From Pseudomonas sp. Irchel 3E20 (lineage in GTDB: Bacteria > Pseudomonadota > Gammaproteobacteria > Pseudomonadales > Pseudomonadaceae), in assembly GCF_900187645.1 (NCBI RefSeq), contig NZ_FYEE01000010.1:62001-126000 (forward strand): a DNA stretch of 64,000 nt, given 5' to 3'. The notes under the pieces are model-generated. The model had not been told where the DNA came from. It saw only the letters and a list, made by a program, of their open reading frames with translations, and made no database searches. The position numbers and the translations under genes are program-made. Shown here in pieces: positions 29,669 to 39,686 of this stretch; positions within the stretch are counted from its first letter, which is position 1; every line of letters begins with the position of its first letter.

Positions 29669-31020
29669 CCCTGACTTCCTTCGGCCCGGCCAACCGCATC
29701 CAGCGCTCGGCCGAAACCCACCCGCTGACCTGGCGCCTGCGTGACGACGGCGAAGCCGTATGGCTGGACGAGTACCAGGCCAAGAACGGTTATGCGGCCG
29801 CCCGCAAGGCGTTTGCCGACATGGCCCAGGACGATATCGTCCAGACCGTGAAGGACGCCGGCCTCAAGGGCCGCGGCGGCGCCGGCTTCCCTACGGGTGT
29901 GAAGTGGGGCCTGATGCCCAAGGACGAGTCCATCGATATCCGCTACCTGCTGTGCAACGCGGATGAAATGGAACCCAACACCTGGAAAGACCGCATGCTG
30001 ATGGAGCAACTGCCCCATCTGCTGATCGAAGGCATGCTCATCAGCGCCCGCGCGCTGAAAACCTACCGCGGCTACATCTTCCTGCGCGGCGAATACACCA
30101 CCGCCGCCAAGCACCTCAACCGTGCCGTACAGGAAGCCAAGGCCGCCGGCCTGCTGGGCAAGAACATCCTCGGCTCGGGTTTTGATTTCGAGCTGTTCGT
30201 GCACACCGGTGCCGGGCGCTACATCTGCGGTGAAGAAACCGCCCTCATCAACTCCCTCGAAGGCCGCCGCGCCAACCCGCGCTCCAAGCCGCCCTTCCCC
30301 GCCGCCGTGGGCGTGTGGGGCAAGCCCACGTGCGTAAACAACGTCGAAACCCTGTGCAACGTGCCGGCGATCATTGCCGACGGCGTGGACTGGTACAAAT
30401 CCCTGGCCCGCGAAGGCAGCGAAGACATGGGCACCAAGCTCATGGGCTTCTCCGGCAAGGTCAAGAATCCGGGCCTGTGGGAACTGCCGTTCGGCATCAC
30501 CGGCCGCGAGCTGTTCGAGGACTACGCCGGCGGCATGCGCGACGGCTTCAAGCTCAAGGCCTGGCAGCCCGGTGGTGCCGGTACCGGGTTCCTGCTGCCG
30601 GAACACCTGGACGCGCAAATGTACGCCGGCGGCATCGCCAAAGTGGGCACCCGCATGGGTACCGGCCTGGCGATGGCGGTAGACGACAGCGTCAACATGG
30701 TTTCGCTGCTGCGCAACATGGAGCAGTTCTTCGCCCGTGAATCCTGCGGCTTCTGCACCCCTTGCCGCGATGGCCTGCCCTGGAGCGTCAAGCTGCTGAT
30801 GGCCATCGAGAAAGGCGAAGGCCAGCCCGGCGACATCGAGACCCTGCTGGGTCTGGTCGGTTTCCTCGGCCCCGGCAAGACCTTCTGTGCTCACGCACCG
30901 GGCGCCGTGGAGCCATTAGGCAGCGCGATCAAATACTTCCGTCCAGAGTTCGAAGCCGGCATCGCGCCCACCAGCGCCGCCGTCCCGCCCCTGGCAAGGC
31001 CGATCGTAGTCGGCGCGTAA
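29665..31020 (+). CDS. nuoF: NADH-quinone oxidoreductase subunit F
   Basis: The 451-residue NADH-oxidising flavoprotein, binding FMN, NADH and cluster N3. GLKGRGGAGFPTGVKWGLMP is the NADH/FMN glycine-rich loop; ESCGFCTPCRDG together with the later FCAHAPGAVEP gives the four cluster cysteines. Its ATG overlaps the nuoE stop (ATGA). A 135-base gap with two inverted repeats separates it from nuoG. Confidence 0.97.
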   Translation: MTLTSFGPANRIQRSAETHPLTWRLRDDGEAVWLDEYQAKNGYAAARKAFADMAQDDIVQTVKDAGLKGRGGAGFPTGVKWGLMPKDESIDIRYLLCNADEMEPNTWKDRMLMEQLPHLLIEGMLISARALKTYRGYIFLRGEYTTAAKHLNRAVQEAKAAGLLGKNILGSGFDFELFVHTGAGRYICGEETALINSLEGRRANPRSKPPFPAAVGVWGKPTCVNNVETLCNVPAIIADGVDWYKSLAREGSEDMGTKLMGFSGKVKNPGLWELPFGITGRELFEDYAGGMRDGFKLKAWQPGGAGTGFLLPEHLDAQMYAGGIAKVGTRMGTGLAMAVDDSVNMVSLLRNMEQFFARESCGFCTPCRDGLPWSVKLLMAIEKGEGQPGDIETLLGLVGFLGPGKTFCAHAPGAVEPLGSAIKYFRPEFEAGIAPTSAAVPPLARPIVVGA

Positions 31021-31029
31021 CGCTTAAAC

Positions 31030-31080
31030 AGGCGAAGGGTCCGTGCCCCTCGCCTTTCGTGCGATGACGCCGCTAGCGGC
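31030..31080 (+). repeat. Two inverted repeats in the nuoF-nuoG gap
   Basis: AGGCGAAGGG/CCCCTCGCCT (31030-31055, one internal mismatch, 6-base loop) is followed by the 12-base palindrome GCCGCTAGCGGC (31069-31080). Neither has a T-tract. They fill the longest gap in the operon interior and could be RNA processing or stability hairpins. Confidence 0.5.
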
Positions 31081-31155
31081 TGTGTTGATTCGCACGCACA
31101 ACAAGATTCCATTAGCCACGCCCGCTGACACCGGGCCAACGAAGAACTTTGAACC

Positions 31156-33870
31156 ATGGCCACTATCCACGTAGACGGCAAAGCGCTCGAAGTCGACGGG
31201 GCGGACAACCTGTTACAGGCATGTCTGTCGCTAGGCCTCGATATCCCATACTTCTGCTGGCACCCTGCCCTGGGCAGCGTTGGCGCTTGCCGCCAGTGCG
31301 CGGTCAAGCAGTACACCGACGAAAACGACACCCGTGGTCGGATCGTTATGTCCTGCATGACCCCTGCCACCGACAACACCTGGATCTCCATCGACGATGA
31401 TGAATCCAAGGCCTTTCGCGCCAGCGTTGTCGAATGGCTGATGACCAACCACCCCCACGACTGCCCGGTCTGTGAGGAAGGCGGTCACTGCCACCTGCAA
31501 GACATGACGGTAATGACCGGCCACAACGAGCGCCGTTACCGCTTCACCAAGCGTACCCACCAGAACCAGCAACTAGGCCCGTTCATTTCCCACGAGATGA
31601 ACCGCTGCATCGCCTGCTACCGCTGCGTGCGCTTCTACAAGGACTACGCCGGCGGCACCGACCTGGGCGTGTTTGGCGCCCACGACAACGTGTACTTCGG
31701 TCGCGTTGAAGACGGCGTGCTGGAAAGCGAGTTCTCCGGCAACCTCACCGAGGTCTGCCCGACCGGTGTGTTCACCGACAAGACTCACTCCGAGCGCTAC
31801 AACCGCAAGTGGGACATGCAATTCGCCCCAAGCATCTGCCATGGCTGCTCCAGCGGTTGCAACATCTCCCCAGGCGAGCGCTACGGTGAACTGCGCCGCA
31901 TCGAGAACCGCTTCAACGGCTCGGTGAACCAGTATTTCCTGTGCGACCGTGGCCGTTTCGGCTATGGCTACGTCAACCGCGAAGACCGCCCGCGCCAGCC
32001 GTTGTTGGCCGGTGGCGCCAAGCTGAGCCTGGACGAAGCGCTGGACAAGGCCGCCGACCTGCTGCGCGGCCGCAATATTGTCGGCATCGGCTCACCCCGC
32101 GCCAGCCTGGAAAGCAACTACGCCTTGCGTGAGCTGGTCGGTGCCGAGCACTTCTACAGCGGTATCGAAGCCGCTGAACTGGAGCGCATCCGCCTCGTCC
32201 TGCAGGTACTGAACGACAGCCCGCTGCCCGTGCCGAACATGCGCGACATCGAAGACCACGACGCGATCTTCGTGCTCGGTGAAGACCTGACCCAAACCGC
32301 CGCCCGTATCGCTCTGTCGCTGCGCCAGTCGGTCAAAGGCAAGGCCGAGGAAATGGCCGACGCCATGCGCGTCCAGCCCTGGCTCGACGCCGCGGTGAAA
32401 AACATCGGCCAGCACGCGCTCAACCCGCTGTTTATCGCCAGCCTGGCTGAAACCAAGCTCGACGACATCGCCGAAGAATGCGTCCACGCCGCTCCCGACG
32501 ACCTGGCACGCATCGGTTTCGCCGTGGCTCACGCCCTGGACGCCAGCGCCCCGGCCGTCGAAGGCCTGGACAGCGAAGCGCAGGCTCTGGCCCAACGCAT
32601 CGCTGACGCCCTCCTTGCCGCCAAGCGCCCACTGGTGATCGCCGGTACGTCCCTGGGCTCCAAAGCCCTGATCGAAGCGGCCGCCAACATCGCCAAGGCC
32701 CTCAAGCTGCGCGAGAAGAACGGCTCCATCAGCCTGATCGTGCCGGAAGCCAACAGCCTCGGCCTGGCCATGCTCGGTGGCGACTCCCTGGATGCAGCCC
32801 TGGACGCAGTGATCGGCGGCCAAGCCGACGCCATCGTGGTCCTGGAAAACGACCTGTTCACCCGCACCGACGCAGCCAAGGTCAACGCGGCCCTGGACGC
32901 GGCCAAAGTGCTGATCGTCGCCGACCACCAGAAAACCGCCACCAGCGAGCGCGCCCATCTGGTCCTGCCAGCGGCGAGCTTCGCCGAAGGCGACGGCACC
33001 CTCGTCAGCCAGGAAGGCCGCGCCCAGCGCTTCTTCCAGGTCTTCGACCCGCAATACATGGACGCCAGCATCCTGGTGCACGAAGGCTGGCGCTGGCTGC
33101 ATGCCCTGCGCGCCACCCTGCTGAACCAGCCGATCGACTGGACCCAACTGGACCACGTCACCGCGGCCTGTGCCGCCAGCACACCGCAACTGGCGCGCAT
33201 CGTCGATGCAGCACCGTCCGCGGCGTTCCGCATCAAGGGCCTGAAACTGGCCCGCGAACCGCTGCGCTACAGCGGTCGCACGGCCATGCGCGCTGACATC
33301 AGCGTGCACGAACCGCGCACCCCGCAGGACAAGGACACCGCGTTCGCCTTCTCCATGGAAGGCTACTCGGGCTCCGCCGAACCCCGTCAGCAGGTGCCGT
33401 TCGCCTGGTCGCCGGGCTGGAACTCGCCACAGGCCTGGAACAAGTTCCAGGACGAAGTCGGCGGCCACCTGCGCGCCGGCGACCCGGGCACCCGCCTGAT
33501 CGAAAGCCGTGGCGATGCACTGGGCTGGTTCGCCAATGTGCCCCGCGCCTTCAACCCGGCCCCGGGCACCTGGCAAGCCGTGCCGTTCTTCCACCTGTTC
33601 GGCAGCGAGGAGAACTCCTCCAAAGCCGCCCCGGTGCAGGAACGCATCCCGGCAGCCTACGTGGCCCTGGCCAAATCCGAGGCAGATCGCCTGGGCGTGA
33701 ATGACGGTGCCCTGCTGAGCTTGAACGTGGCGGGCACGACCCTGCGCCTGCCACTGCGCATCAACGAAGAACTGGGCGCGGGCCTGGTGGGCCTGCCTGC
33801 CGGTATCGCAGGCATTCCACCGGCGATTTTCGGCAAGCCCGTTGACGGTCTGCAGGAGGCAGCGCAATGA
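31156..33870 (+). CDS. nuoG: NADH-quinone oxidoreductase subunit G
   Basis: The 904-residue 75-kDa subunit. The N-terminal ferredoxin-like domain holds N1b (WHPALGSVGACRQCAVKQY), the CDCPVCEEGGHCHLQD-type segment (here HDCPVCEEGGHCHLQD) and the next domain (MNRCIACYRCVRFYKDYAGG; FSGNLTEVCPTGVF) hold N4 and N5; ICHGCSSGCNISPGERYGEL suggests the extra cluster N7 found in many bacteria. The rest is a molybdopterin-oxidoreductase-like fold with no active cofactor. Its stop overlaps nuoH by 4 bases. Confidence 0.96.
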   Translation: MATIHVDGKALEVDGADNLLQACLSLGLDIPYFCWHPALGSVGACRQCAVKQYTDENDTRGRIVMSCMTPATDNTWISIDDDESKAFRASVVEWLMTNHPHDCPVCEEGGHCHLQDMTVMTGHNERRYRFTKRTHQNQQLGPFISHEMNRCIACYRCVRFYKDYAGGTDLGVFGAHDNVYFGRVEDGVLESEFSGNLTEVCPTGVFTDKTHSERYNRKWDMQFAPSICHGCSSGCNISPGERYGELRRIENRFNGSVNQYFLCDRGRFGYGYVNREDRPRQPLLAGGAKLSLDEALDKAADLLRGRNIVGIGSPRASLESNYALRELVGAEHFYSGIEAAELERIRLVLQVLNDSPLPVPNMRDIEDHDAIFVLGEDLTQTAARIALSLRQSVKGKAEEMADAMRVQPWLDAAVKNIGQHALNPLFIASLAETKLDDIAEECVHAAPDDLARIGFAVAHALDASAPAVEGLDSEAQALAQRIADALLAAKRPLVIAGTSLGSKALIEAAANIAKALKLREKNGSISLIVPEANSLGLAMLGGDSLDAALDAVIGGQADAIVVLENDLFTRTDAAKVNAALDAAKVLIVADHQKTATSERAHLVLPAASFAEGDGTLVSQEGRAQRFFQVFDPQYMDASILVHEGWRWLHALRATLLNQPIDWTQLDHVTAACAASTPQLARIVDAAPSAAFRIKGLKLAREPLRYSGRTAMRADISVHEPRTPQDKDTAFAFSMEGYSGSAEPRQQVPFAWSPGWNSPQAWNKFQDEVGGHLRAGDPGTRLIESRGDALGWFANVPRAFNPAPGTWQAVPFFHLFGSEENSSKAAPVQERIPAAYVALAKSEADRLGVNDGALLSLNVAGTTLRLPLRINEELGAGLVGLPAGIAGIPPAIFGKPVDGLQEAAQ

Positions 33871-34874
33871 GTTGGTTCACCCCTGAAGTGATCGACACGA
33901 TCATTGCGGTCATCAAGGCGATCGTGGTGCTGCTGGCCGTGGTTGTCGCCGGCGCCCTGCTCAGCTTCATCGAGCGGCGTTTGCTGGGCTGGTGGCAGGA
34001 CCGCTACGGTCCGAACCGCGTAGGCCCGTTCGGCATGTTCCAGATCGCCGCCGACATGATAAAGATGTTCTTCAAGGAAGACTGGACGCCGCCGTTCGCC
34101 GACAAGGTGATCTTCACCCTGGCGCCAGTGGTGGCCATGAGTGCCTTGCTGATCGCTTTCGCGATCATCCCGATCACCCCGACCTGGGGCGTGGCGGATC
34201 TGAACATCGGCCTGCTGTTCTTCTTCGCCATGGCGGGGCTTTCGGTCTACGCGGTGCTGTTCGCCGGTTGGTCGAGCAACAACAAGTTTGCCCTGCTAGG
34301 CAGCTTGCGGGCCTCGGCCCAGACCGTGTCCTACGAAGTGTTCATGGGCCTGGCGCTGATGGGCATTGTGGTGCAGGTCGGCTCGTTCAACATGCGCGAC
34401 ATCGTGGAATACCAGGCGCAAAACCTGTGGTTCATCATTCCGCAGTTCTTCGGCTTCTGTACCTTCTTCATCGCTGGCGTGGCCGTGACTCACCGTCACC
34501 CCTTCGACCAACCGGAAGCGGAACAGGAACTGGCCGACGGCTACCACATCGAATACGCCGGCATGAAATGGGGCATGTTCTTCGTCGGTGAATACATCGG
34601 CATCATCCTGATCTCGGCGCTGTTGGTGACCCTGTTCTTCGGTGGCTGGCACGGTCCGTTCGGCATCCTGCCGCAACTGGCCTTCGTCTGGTTCGCCTTG
34701 AAGACCGCGTTTTTCATCATGCTGTTCATCCTGCTGCGCGCTTCTATCCCGCGCCCGCGCTATGACCAGGTGATGGATTTCAGCTGGAGATTCTGCCTGC
34801 CGCTGACCCTGATTAATTTGCTGGTGACTGCTGCGGTTGTGTTGTGGAACACGCCAGCGGGCGCGGTTCAGTGA
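33867..34874 (+). CDS. nuoH: NADH-quinone oxidoreductase subunit H
   Basis: A 335-residue membrane subunit with eight predicted helices forming the quinone chamber roof between NuoB/D and the antiporter arm. Signatures: FIERRLLGWWQDRYGPNRVG, FMGLALMGIVVQVGSFNMRD and HPFDQPEAEQELADGYHIEY. It overlaps nuoG and is 11 bases ahead of nuoI. Confidence 0.97.
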   Translation: MSWFTPEVIDTIIAVIKAIVVLLAVVVAGALLSFIERRLLGWWQDRYGPNRVGPFGMFQIAADMIKMFFKEDWTPPFADKVIFTLAPVVAMSALLIAFAIIPITPTWGVADLNIGLLFFFAMAGLSVYAVLFAGWSSNNKFALLGSLRASAQTVSYEVFMGLALMGIVVQVGSFNMRDIVEYQAQNLWFIIPQFFGFCTFFIAGVAVTHRHPFDQPEAEQELADGYHIEYAGMKWGMFFVGEYIGIILISALLVTLFFGGWHGPFGILPQLAFVWFALKTAFFIMLFILLRASIPRPRYDQVMDFSWRFCLPLTLINLLVTAAVVLWNTPAGAVQ

Positions 34875-34885
34875 GGATTTGACCC

Positions 34886-35434
34886 ATGTTCAAATATATT
34901 GGCGACATCGTTAAGGGTACCGGTACCCAGTTGCGAAGCCTGGCGATGGTGTTCGGCCACGGCTTTCGCAAACGCGACACCCTGCAATACCCGGAAGAAG
35001 CGGTGTACCTGCCGCCGCGCTATCGCGGCCGCATTGTCCTGACCCGCGACCCCGACGGCGAAGAGCGCTGCGTAGCCTGCAACCTGTGCGCCGTGGCGTG
35101 CCCGGTGGGCTGCATCTCGCTGCAAAAGGCCGAGACCGAGGACGGGCGCTGGTACCCAGAGTTTTTCCGCATCAACTTCTCGCGCTGCATTTTCTGCGGC
35201 CTCTGCGAGGAAGCCTGCCCGACCACCGCAATCCAGCTCACACCGGATTTCGAAATGGCCGAGTTCAAGCGTCAGGACCTGGTTTACGAGAAAGAAGATC
35301 TGCTGATCTCCGGCCCCGGCAAAAACCCTGACTACAACTTCTATCGCGTTGCCGGTATGGCCATCGCCGGTAAGCCTAAGGGCGCCGCGCAGAATGAAGC
35401 CGAACCGATCAACGTGAAGAGCTTGCTGCCTTAA
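34886..35434 (+). CDS. nuoI: NADH-quinone oxidoreductase subunit I
   Basis: A 182-residue subunit with two 4Fe-4S clusters (N6a, N6b) linking NuoG to NuoB. Two ferredoxin motifs are complete: CVACNLCAVACPVGC and CIFCGLCEEACPTTA. The amphipathic N-terminal helix (MFKYIGDIVKGTGTQLRSL) anchors it to the membrane arm. Confidence 0.97.
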   Translation: MFKYIGDIVKGTGTQLRSLAMVFGHGFRKRDTLQYPEEAVYLPPRYRGRIVLTRDPDGEERCVACNLCAVACPVGCISLQKAETEDGRWYPEFFRINFSRCIFCGLCEEACPTTAIQLTPDFEMAEFKRQDLVYEKEDLLISGPGKNPDYNFYRVAGMAIAGKPKGAAQNEAEPINVKSLLP

Positions 35435-35443
35435 GGAAGAAAG

Positions 35444-35947
35444 ATGGAATTCGCTTTCTATTTCGCGTCGGGTATCGCTGTAGTTTCCACGCTTCGCGTG
35501 ATTACCAACACCAACCCCGTGCACGCCCTGCTCTACCTGATTATTTCGCTGATCGCCGTGGCGATGACCTTTTTCAGCCTCGGCGCGCCATTTGCCGGGG
35601 TCCTGGAAGTGATCGCCTACGCCGGTGCCATCATGGTGCTGTTCGTGTTCGTGGTGATGATGCTGAACCTGGGCCCGGCCTCGGTTCAGCAAGAACGCGT
35701 CTGGCTCAAGCCTGGCATCTGGATCGGGCCGGTAATTCTCGGCACCCTGCTGCTGGCCGAACTGCTGTATGTGCTGTTCGCCAACCCGAGCGGTGCCAGC
35801 ATCGGTCAAACCACCGTGGACGCCAAGGCCGTGGGCATCAGCCTGTTCGGTCCGTACCTGCTGGTGGTCGAACTCGCCTCGATGCTGCTGCTCGCCGCAG
35901 CCGTCACGGCGTTCCACTTGGGCCGCAATGAGGCGAAGGAGCAATAA
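35444..35947 (+). CDS. nuoJ: NADH-quinone oxidoreductase subunit J
   Basis: A 167-residue subunit with five predicted membrane helices. VIAYAGAIMVLFVFVVMML is the pi-bulge helix central to proton coupling; NTNPVHALLYLIISL near the N terminus is also conserved. It directly precedes nuoK (1 base between stop and start). Confidence 0.96.
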   Translation: MEFAFYFASGIAVVSTLRVITNTNPVHALLYLIISLIAVAMTFFSLGAPFAGVLEVIAYAGAIMVLFVFVVMMLNLGPASVQQERVWLKPGIWIGPVILGTLLLAELLYVLFANPSGASIGQTTVDAKAVGISLFGPYLLVVELASMLLLAAAVTAFHLGRNEAKEQ

Positions 35948-35948
35948 C

Positions 35949-36257
35949 ATGCCTGCTATTCCCTTGGAACACGGCCTGGCCGTCGCCGGTATCCTGTTCT
36001 GCCTTGGCCTGGTCGGCCTGATGGTACGGCGCAACATCCTGTTCGTGCTAATGAGCCTGGAAATCATGATGAACGCCGCGGCATTGGCCTTCATCGTAGC
36101 GGGGGCCCGTTGGGCGCAGCCGGATGGACAGATCATGTTCATCCTGGTCATCAGCCTGGCAGCCGCCGAGGCCAGTATTGGCCTGGCAATCCTGCTTCAG
36201 CTGTATCGCCGCTTCCACACGCTTGATATCGATGCTGCCAGTGAGATGCGCGGATGA
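35949..36257 (+). CDS. nuoK: NADH-quinone oxidoreductase subunit K
   Basis: A 102-residue subunit with three membrane helices. The two conserved membrane glutamates are in MSLEIMMNAAALAF and SLAAAEASIGLAILL. The ATG at 35949 gives MPAIPLEHGLAVAGILF. Its stop overlaps the nuoL start by 4 bases. Confidence 0.97.
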   Translation: MPAIPLEHGLAVAGILFCLGLVGLMVRRNILFVLMSLEIMMNAAALAFIVAGARWAQPDGQIMFILVISLAAAEASIGLAILLQLYRRFHTLDIDAASEMRG

Positions 36258-38107
36258 ACCTTCTCTTTCTGACTTTCGTATTTCCCCTGATCGGTTTTCT
36301 GCTGCTGTCGTTCTCTCGCGGCCGCATTTCGGAAAACCTCGCCGCGCTGATTGGCGTCGGTTCCATTGGCCTGTCTGCCATCGTCACCGCCTACGTGATC
36401 TGGCAGTTCAACGTCGCACCGCCACCCGGCGGCCACTACACCCAGGTGCTGTGGCAGTGGATGGCGGTCGAAGGCTTCACCCCCAACTTCGCTCTGTACC
36501 TGGATGGCCTGTCGGTCACCATGCTCGGCGTGGTGGTGGGCGTGGGCTTCCTGATCCACCTGTTCGCATCCTGGTACATGCGCGGTGAAGCCGGTTACTC
36601 GCGCTTCTTCGCCTACACCAACCTGTTCATCGCCAGCATGCTGTTCCTGATCCTGGGCGATAACCTGTTGTTCCTGTACTTCGGCTGGGAAGGCGTGGGC
36701 CTGTGCTCGTACCTGTTGATCGGTTTCTACTACAGCAACCGCAACAACGGTAACGCAGCGCTCAAGGCCTTTATCGTCACCCGCATCGGCGACGTGTTCA
36801 TGGCCGTCGGCCTGTTCATTCTGTTCCAGCAACTGGGCACCCTGAATATCCAGGAACTGCTGGTGCTGGCACCGCAGAAATTCCAGGCCGGCGACTTCTG
36901 GATCACCCTGGCGACCCTGATGCTGCTGGGCGGTGCGGTCGGTAAATCGGCGCAACTGCCACTGCAAACCTGGCTGGCGGATGCGATGGCCGGCCCGACC
37001 CCGGTGTCGGCGCTGATCCACGCGGCGACCATGGTGACCGCCGGTGTCTACTTGATCGCCCGTACCCACGGTCTGTTCACCCTCGCGCCGGACATCCTGC
37101 ACCTGGTGGGCGTGGTCGGTGGCGTGACCCTGGTGCTGGCCGGTTTTGCTGCACTGGTACAGACCGACATCAAGCGCATCCTCGCCTACTCGACCATGAG
37201 CCAGATCGGCTATATGTTCCTGGCCCTGGGCGTCGGCGCGTGGGAAGGCGCGATCTTCCACCTGATGACTCACGCGTTCTTCAAGGCCCTGCTGTTCCTC
37301 GCCTCCGGCGCGGTGATCGTGGCCTGCCACCATGAGCAGAACATCTTCAAGATGGGCGGCCTGTGGAAGAAGCTGCCGCTGGCCTACGCCAGCTTCATCG
37401 TCGGCGGCGCGGCCCTGGCGGCCCTGCCACTGGTCACCGCAGGCTTCTACTCCAAGGACGAAATCCTCTGGGAAGCGTTCGCCAGTGGTAACCAGGGCCT
37501 GCTCTACGCTGGCCTGGTGGGCGCGTTCATGACGTCGCTGTACACCTTCCGCCTGATCTTCATTGCGTTCCACGGTGAAGCCAAAACCCAAGCCCACGCC
37601 GGCCATGGCATTGCCCACTGGCTGCCGCTGTCGGTGCTGATCGTGCTGTCCACCTTCATCGGCGCCATGATTACCCCGCCGCTGGCCGGTGTGCTGCCAC
37701 AAAGCGTCGGCCATGCCGGCGGCGACGCCAAGCACAGCCTGGAAATCGCCTCGGGCGCCATCGCCCTGGCCGGTATCCTGCTGGCTGCCCTGCTGTTCCT
37801 GGGCAAGCGCCGCTTCGTCAGCGCCATCGCCAACAGCAGCCTGGGCCGCGTGCTCTCTGCCTGGTGGTTCGCGGCCTGGGGCTTCGACTGGATCTACGAC
37901 AAGCTGTTCGTCAAGCCGTACCTCGCTATCAGCCACCTGCTGCGCAAAGACCCACTGGACCAGACCATTGGCCTGATCCCGCGTGCCGCCAAAGGGGGCC
38001 ACAACGCCCTGAGCCGCACCGAAACCGGTCAACTGCGTTGGTATGCCGCGTCCATGGCGGCCGGTGCTGTGCTGGTGATCGGCGCCATCGTTTTGGTAGC
38101 GGTCTGA
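36254..38107 (+). CDS. nuoL: NADH-quinone oxidoreductase subunit L
   Basis: A 617-residue antiporter-like subunit at the distal end of the membrane arm, with about 16 helices including the lateral helix near the C terminus. LLFLYFGWEGVGLCSYLLIG, QLPLQTWLADAMAGPTPVSA and the lysine-containing SYSTMSQIGYMF-type segment (here AYSTMSQIGYMF) are the antiporter signatures. Followed by nuoM after 39 bases. Confidence 0.97.
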   Translation: MNLLFLTFVFPLIGFLLLSFSRGRISENLAALIGVGSIGLSAIVTAYVIWQFNVAPPPGGHYTQVLWQWMAVEGFTPNFALYLDGLSVTMLGVVVGVGFLIHLFASWYMRGEAGYSRFFAYTNLFIASMLFLILGDNLLFLYFGWEGVGLCSYLLIGFYYSNRNNGNAALKAFIVTRIGDVFMAVGLFILFQQLGTLNIQELLVLAPQKFQAGDFWITLATLMLLGGAVGKSAQLPLQTWLADAMAGPTPVSALIHAATMVTAGVYLIARTHGLFTLAPDILHLVGVVGGVTLVLAGFAALVQTDIKRILAYSTMSQIGYMFLALGVGAWEGAIFHLMTHAFFKALLFLASGAVIVACHHEQNIFKMGGLWKKLPLAYASFIVGGAALAALPLVTAGFYSKDEILWEAFASGNQGLLYAGLVGAFMTSLYTFRLIFIAFHGEAKTQAHAGHGIAHWLPLSVLIVLSTFIGAMITPPLAGVLPQSVGHAGGDAKHSLEIASGAIALAGILLAALLFLGKRRFVSAIANSSLGRVLSAWWFAAWGFDWIYDKLFVKPYLAISHLLRKDPLDQTIGLIPRAAKGGHNALSRTETGQLRWYAASMAAGAVLVIGAIVLVAV

Positions 38108-38146
38108 TATGAACCTTGCGACATTGCGAAAGGAATTGAGCCCGTC

Positions 38147-39679
38147 ATGATTCTGCCTTGGCTAATCCTGATCCCCTTTATCGGCGGCTTCCTGTGCTGG
38201 ATGGCGGAGCGTTTCAGCTCCACCCTGCCACGCTGGATTGCATTGCTGACCATGACCCTGGAACTCGCTCTCGGCCTCTGGCTGTGGACCCAGGGTGACT
38301 ATTCACTGGCCCCGGCGCCTGGCGCCGACCCGACCTGGGCGCTTGAGTTCAAGCACCTCTGGATCGAGCGCTTCGGCATCAGCGTGCACCTGGCCCTCGA
38401 CGGCCTGTCGCTGCTGATGATCCTGCTCACCGGCCTGCTGGGTATCCTCTCGGTACTGTGCTCGTGGAAGGAAATCCAGCGTCACGTGGGCTTCTTCCAC
38501 CTGAACCTGATGTGGATCCTGGGCGGTGTGGTCGGCGTGTTCCTGGCGCTGGACCTGTTCATGTTCTTCTTCTTCTGGGAAATGATGCTGGTGCCGATGT
38601 ATTTCCTCATCGCGCTCTGGGGTCACAGCTCCTCGGACGGCAAGAAGACGCGGATCTACGCAGCGACCAAGTTCTTCATCTTCACCCAGGCCTCGGGCCT
38701 CATCATGCTGGTGGCGATCCTCGGCCTGGTGCTGGTCAACTTCAACAACACCGGCGTGATTACCTTCAACTACGCCGACCTGTTGAAGACCCAGATGTCG
38801 GCAACCACCGAATACATCCTGATGCTCGGTTTCTTCATCGCCTTCGCGGTGAAGCTGCCGGTGGTGCCGTTCCACTCCTGGCTGCCTGACGCTCATGCCC
38901 AGGCACCGACCGCCGGTTCCGTGGACCTGGCCGGCATCCTGCTCAAGACCGCTGCCTATGGTCTGCTGCGTTTCGCCCTGCCGCTGTTCCCCAATGCCTC
39001 GGCCGAGTTCGCGCCAATCGCCATGACCCTGGGTCTGGTGGGGATCTTCTACGGTGCATTCCTGGCCTTCGCCCAGACCGACATCAAGCGCCTGATCGCC
39101 TTCTCCAGCGTTTCCCACATGGGTTTCGTGCTGATCGGCATCTACTCCGGCAGCCAGATCGCCCTGCAAGGCGCGGTGATCCAGATGCTGGCCCACGGTG
39201 TCTCGGCGGCAGCGCTGTTCATCCTCAGCGGCCAACTGTACGAACGCCTGCACACCCGTGACATGCGCGAGATGGGTGGCCTGTGGTCACGCATCGCCTA
39301 CCTGCCGGCTATCAGCCTGTTCTTCGCGGCCGCCTCCCTGGGCCTGCCGGGCACCGGCAACTTCGTCGGCGAGTTCCTGATCCTGATCGGCACCTTCGTC
39401 AGCGCCCCGTGGATCACCGCGATTGCCACCAGCGGCCTGGTGTTCGGTTCGGTCTACTCGCTCATCATGATCCACCGTGCCTATTTCGGCCCGTCCAAGT
39501 CGGATGCGGTGCTACATGGCCTGGACGCACGCGAACTGATTATGGTGCTGGGCCTTGCGGTACTGCTGATCTACATCGGTGTCTACCCGCAACCGTTCCT
39601 CGATACCTCCGCCGCCACCATGCAAGGTGTGCAGCAATGGTTCGGTACCGCCTTCACTCAACTCGCTTCGGCCCGGTAA
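38147..39679 (+). CDS. nuoM: NADH-quinone oxidoreductase subunit M
   Basis: A 510-residue antiporter-like proton-pumping subunit. Key segments: FFFWEMMLVPMYFLI with the essential glutamate, VVPFHSWLPDAHAQAPTAGS and AFSSVSHMGFVLIG with its conserved membrane residues. Fourteen helices are expected. It is separated from nuoN by 7 bases. Confidence 0.97.
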   Translation: MILPWLILIPFIGGFLCWMAERFSSTLPRWIALLTMTLELALGLWLWTQGDYSLAPAPGADPTWALEFKHLWIERFGISVHLALDGLSLLMILLTGLLGILSVLCSWKEIQRHVGFFHLNLMWILGGVVGVFLALDLFMFFFFWEMMLVPMYFLIALWGHSSSDGKKTRIYAATKFFIFTQASGLIMLVAILGLVLVNFNNTGVITFNYADLLKTQMSATTEYILMLGFFIAFAVKLPVVPFHSWLPDAHAQAPTAGSVDLAGILLKTAAYGLLRFALPLFPNASAEFAPIAMTLGLVGIFYGAFLAFAQTDIKRLIAFSSVSHMGFVLIGIYSGSQIALQGAVIQMLAHGVSAAALFILSGQLYERLHTRDMREMGGLWSRIAYLPAISLFFAAASLGLPGTGNFVGEFLILIGTFVSAPWITAIATSGLVFGSVYSLIMIHRAYFGPSKSDAVLHGLDARELIMVLGLAVLLIYIGVYPQPFLDTSAATMQGVQQWFGTAFTQLASAR

Positions 39680-39686
39680 GAGCGCT

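Noticed and set aside
36197..38032. A 611-codon minus-strand frame opposite nuoL.
   Set aside because: Low-complexity Gln/His/Gly-rich translation antisense to a clear complex I subunit.
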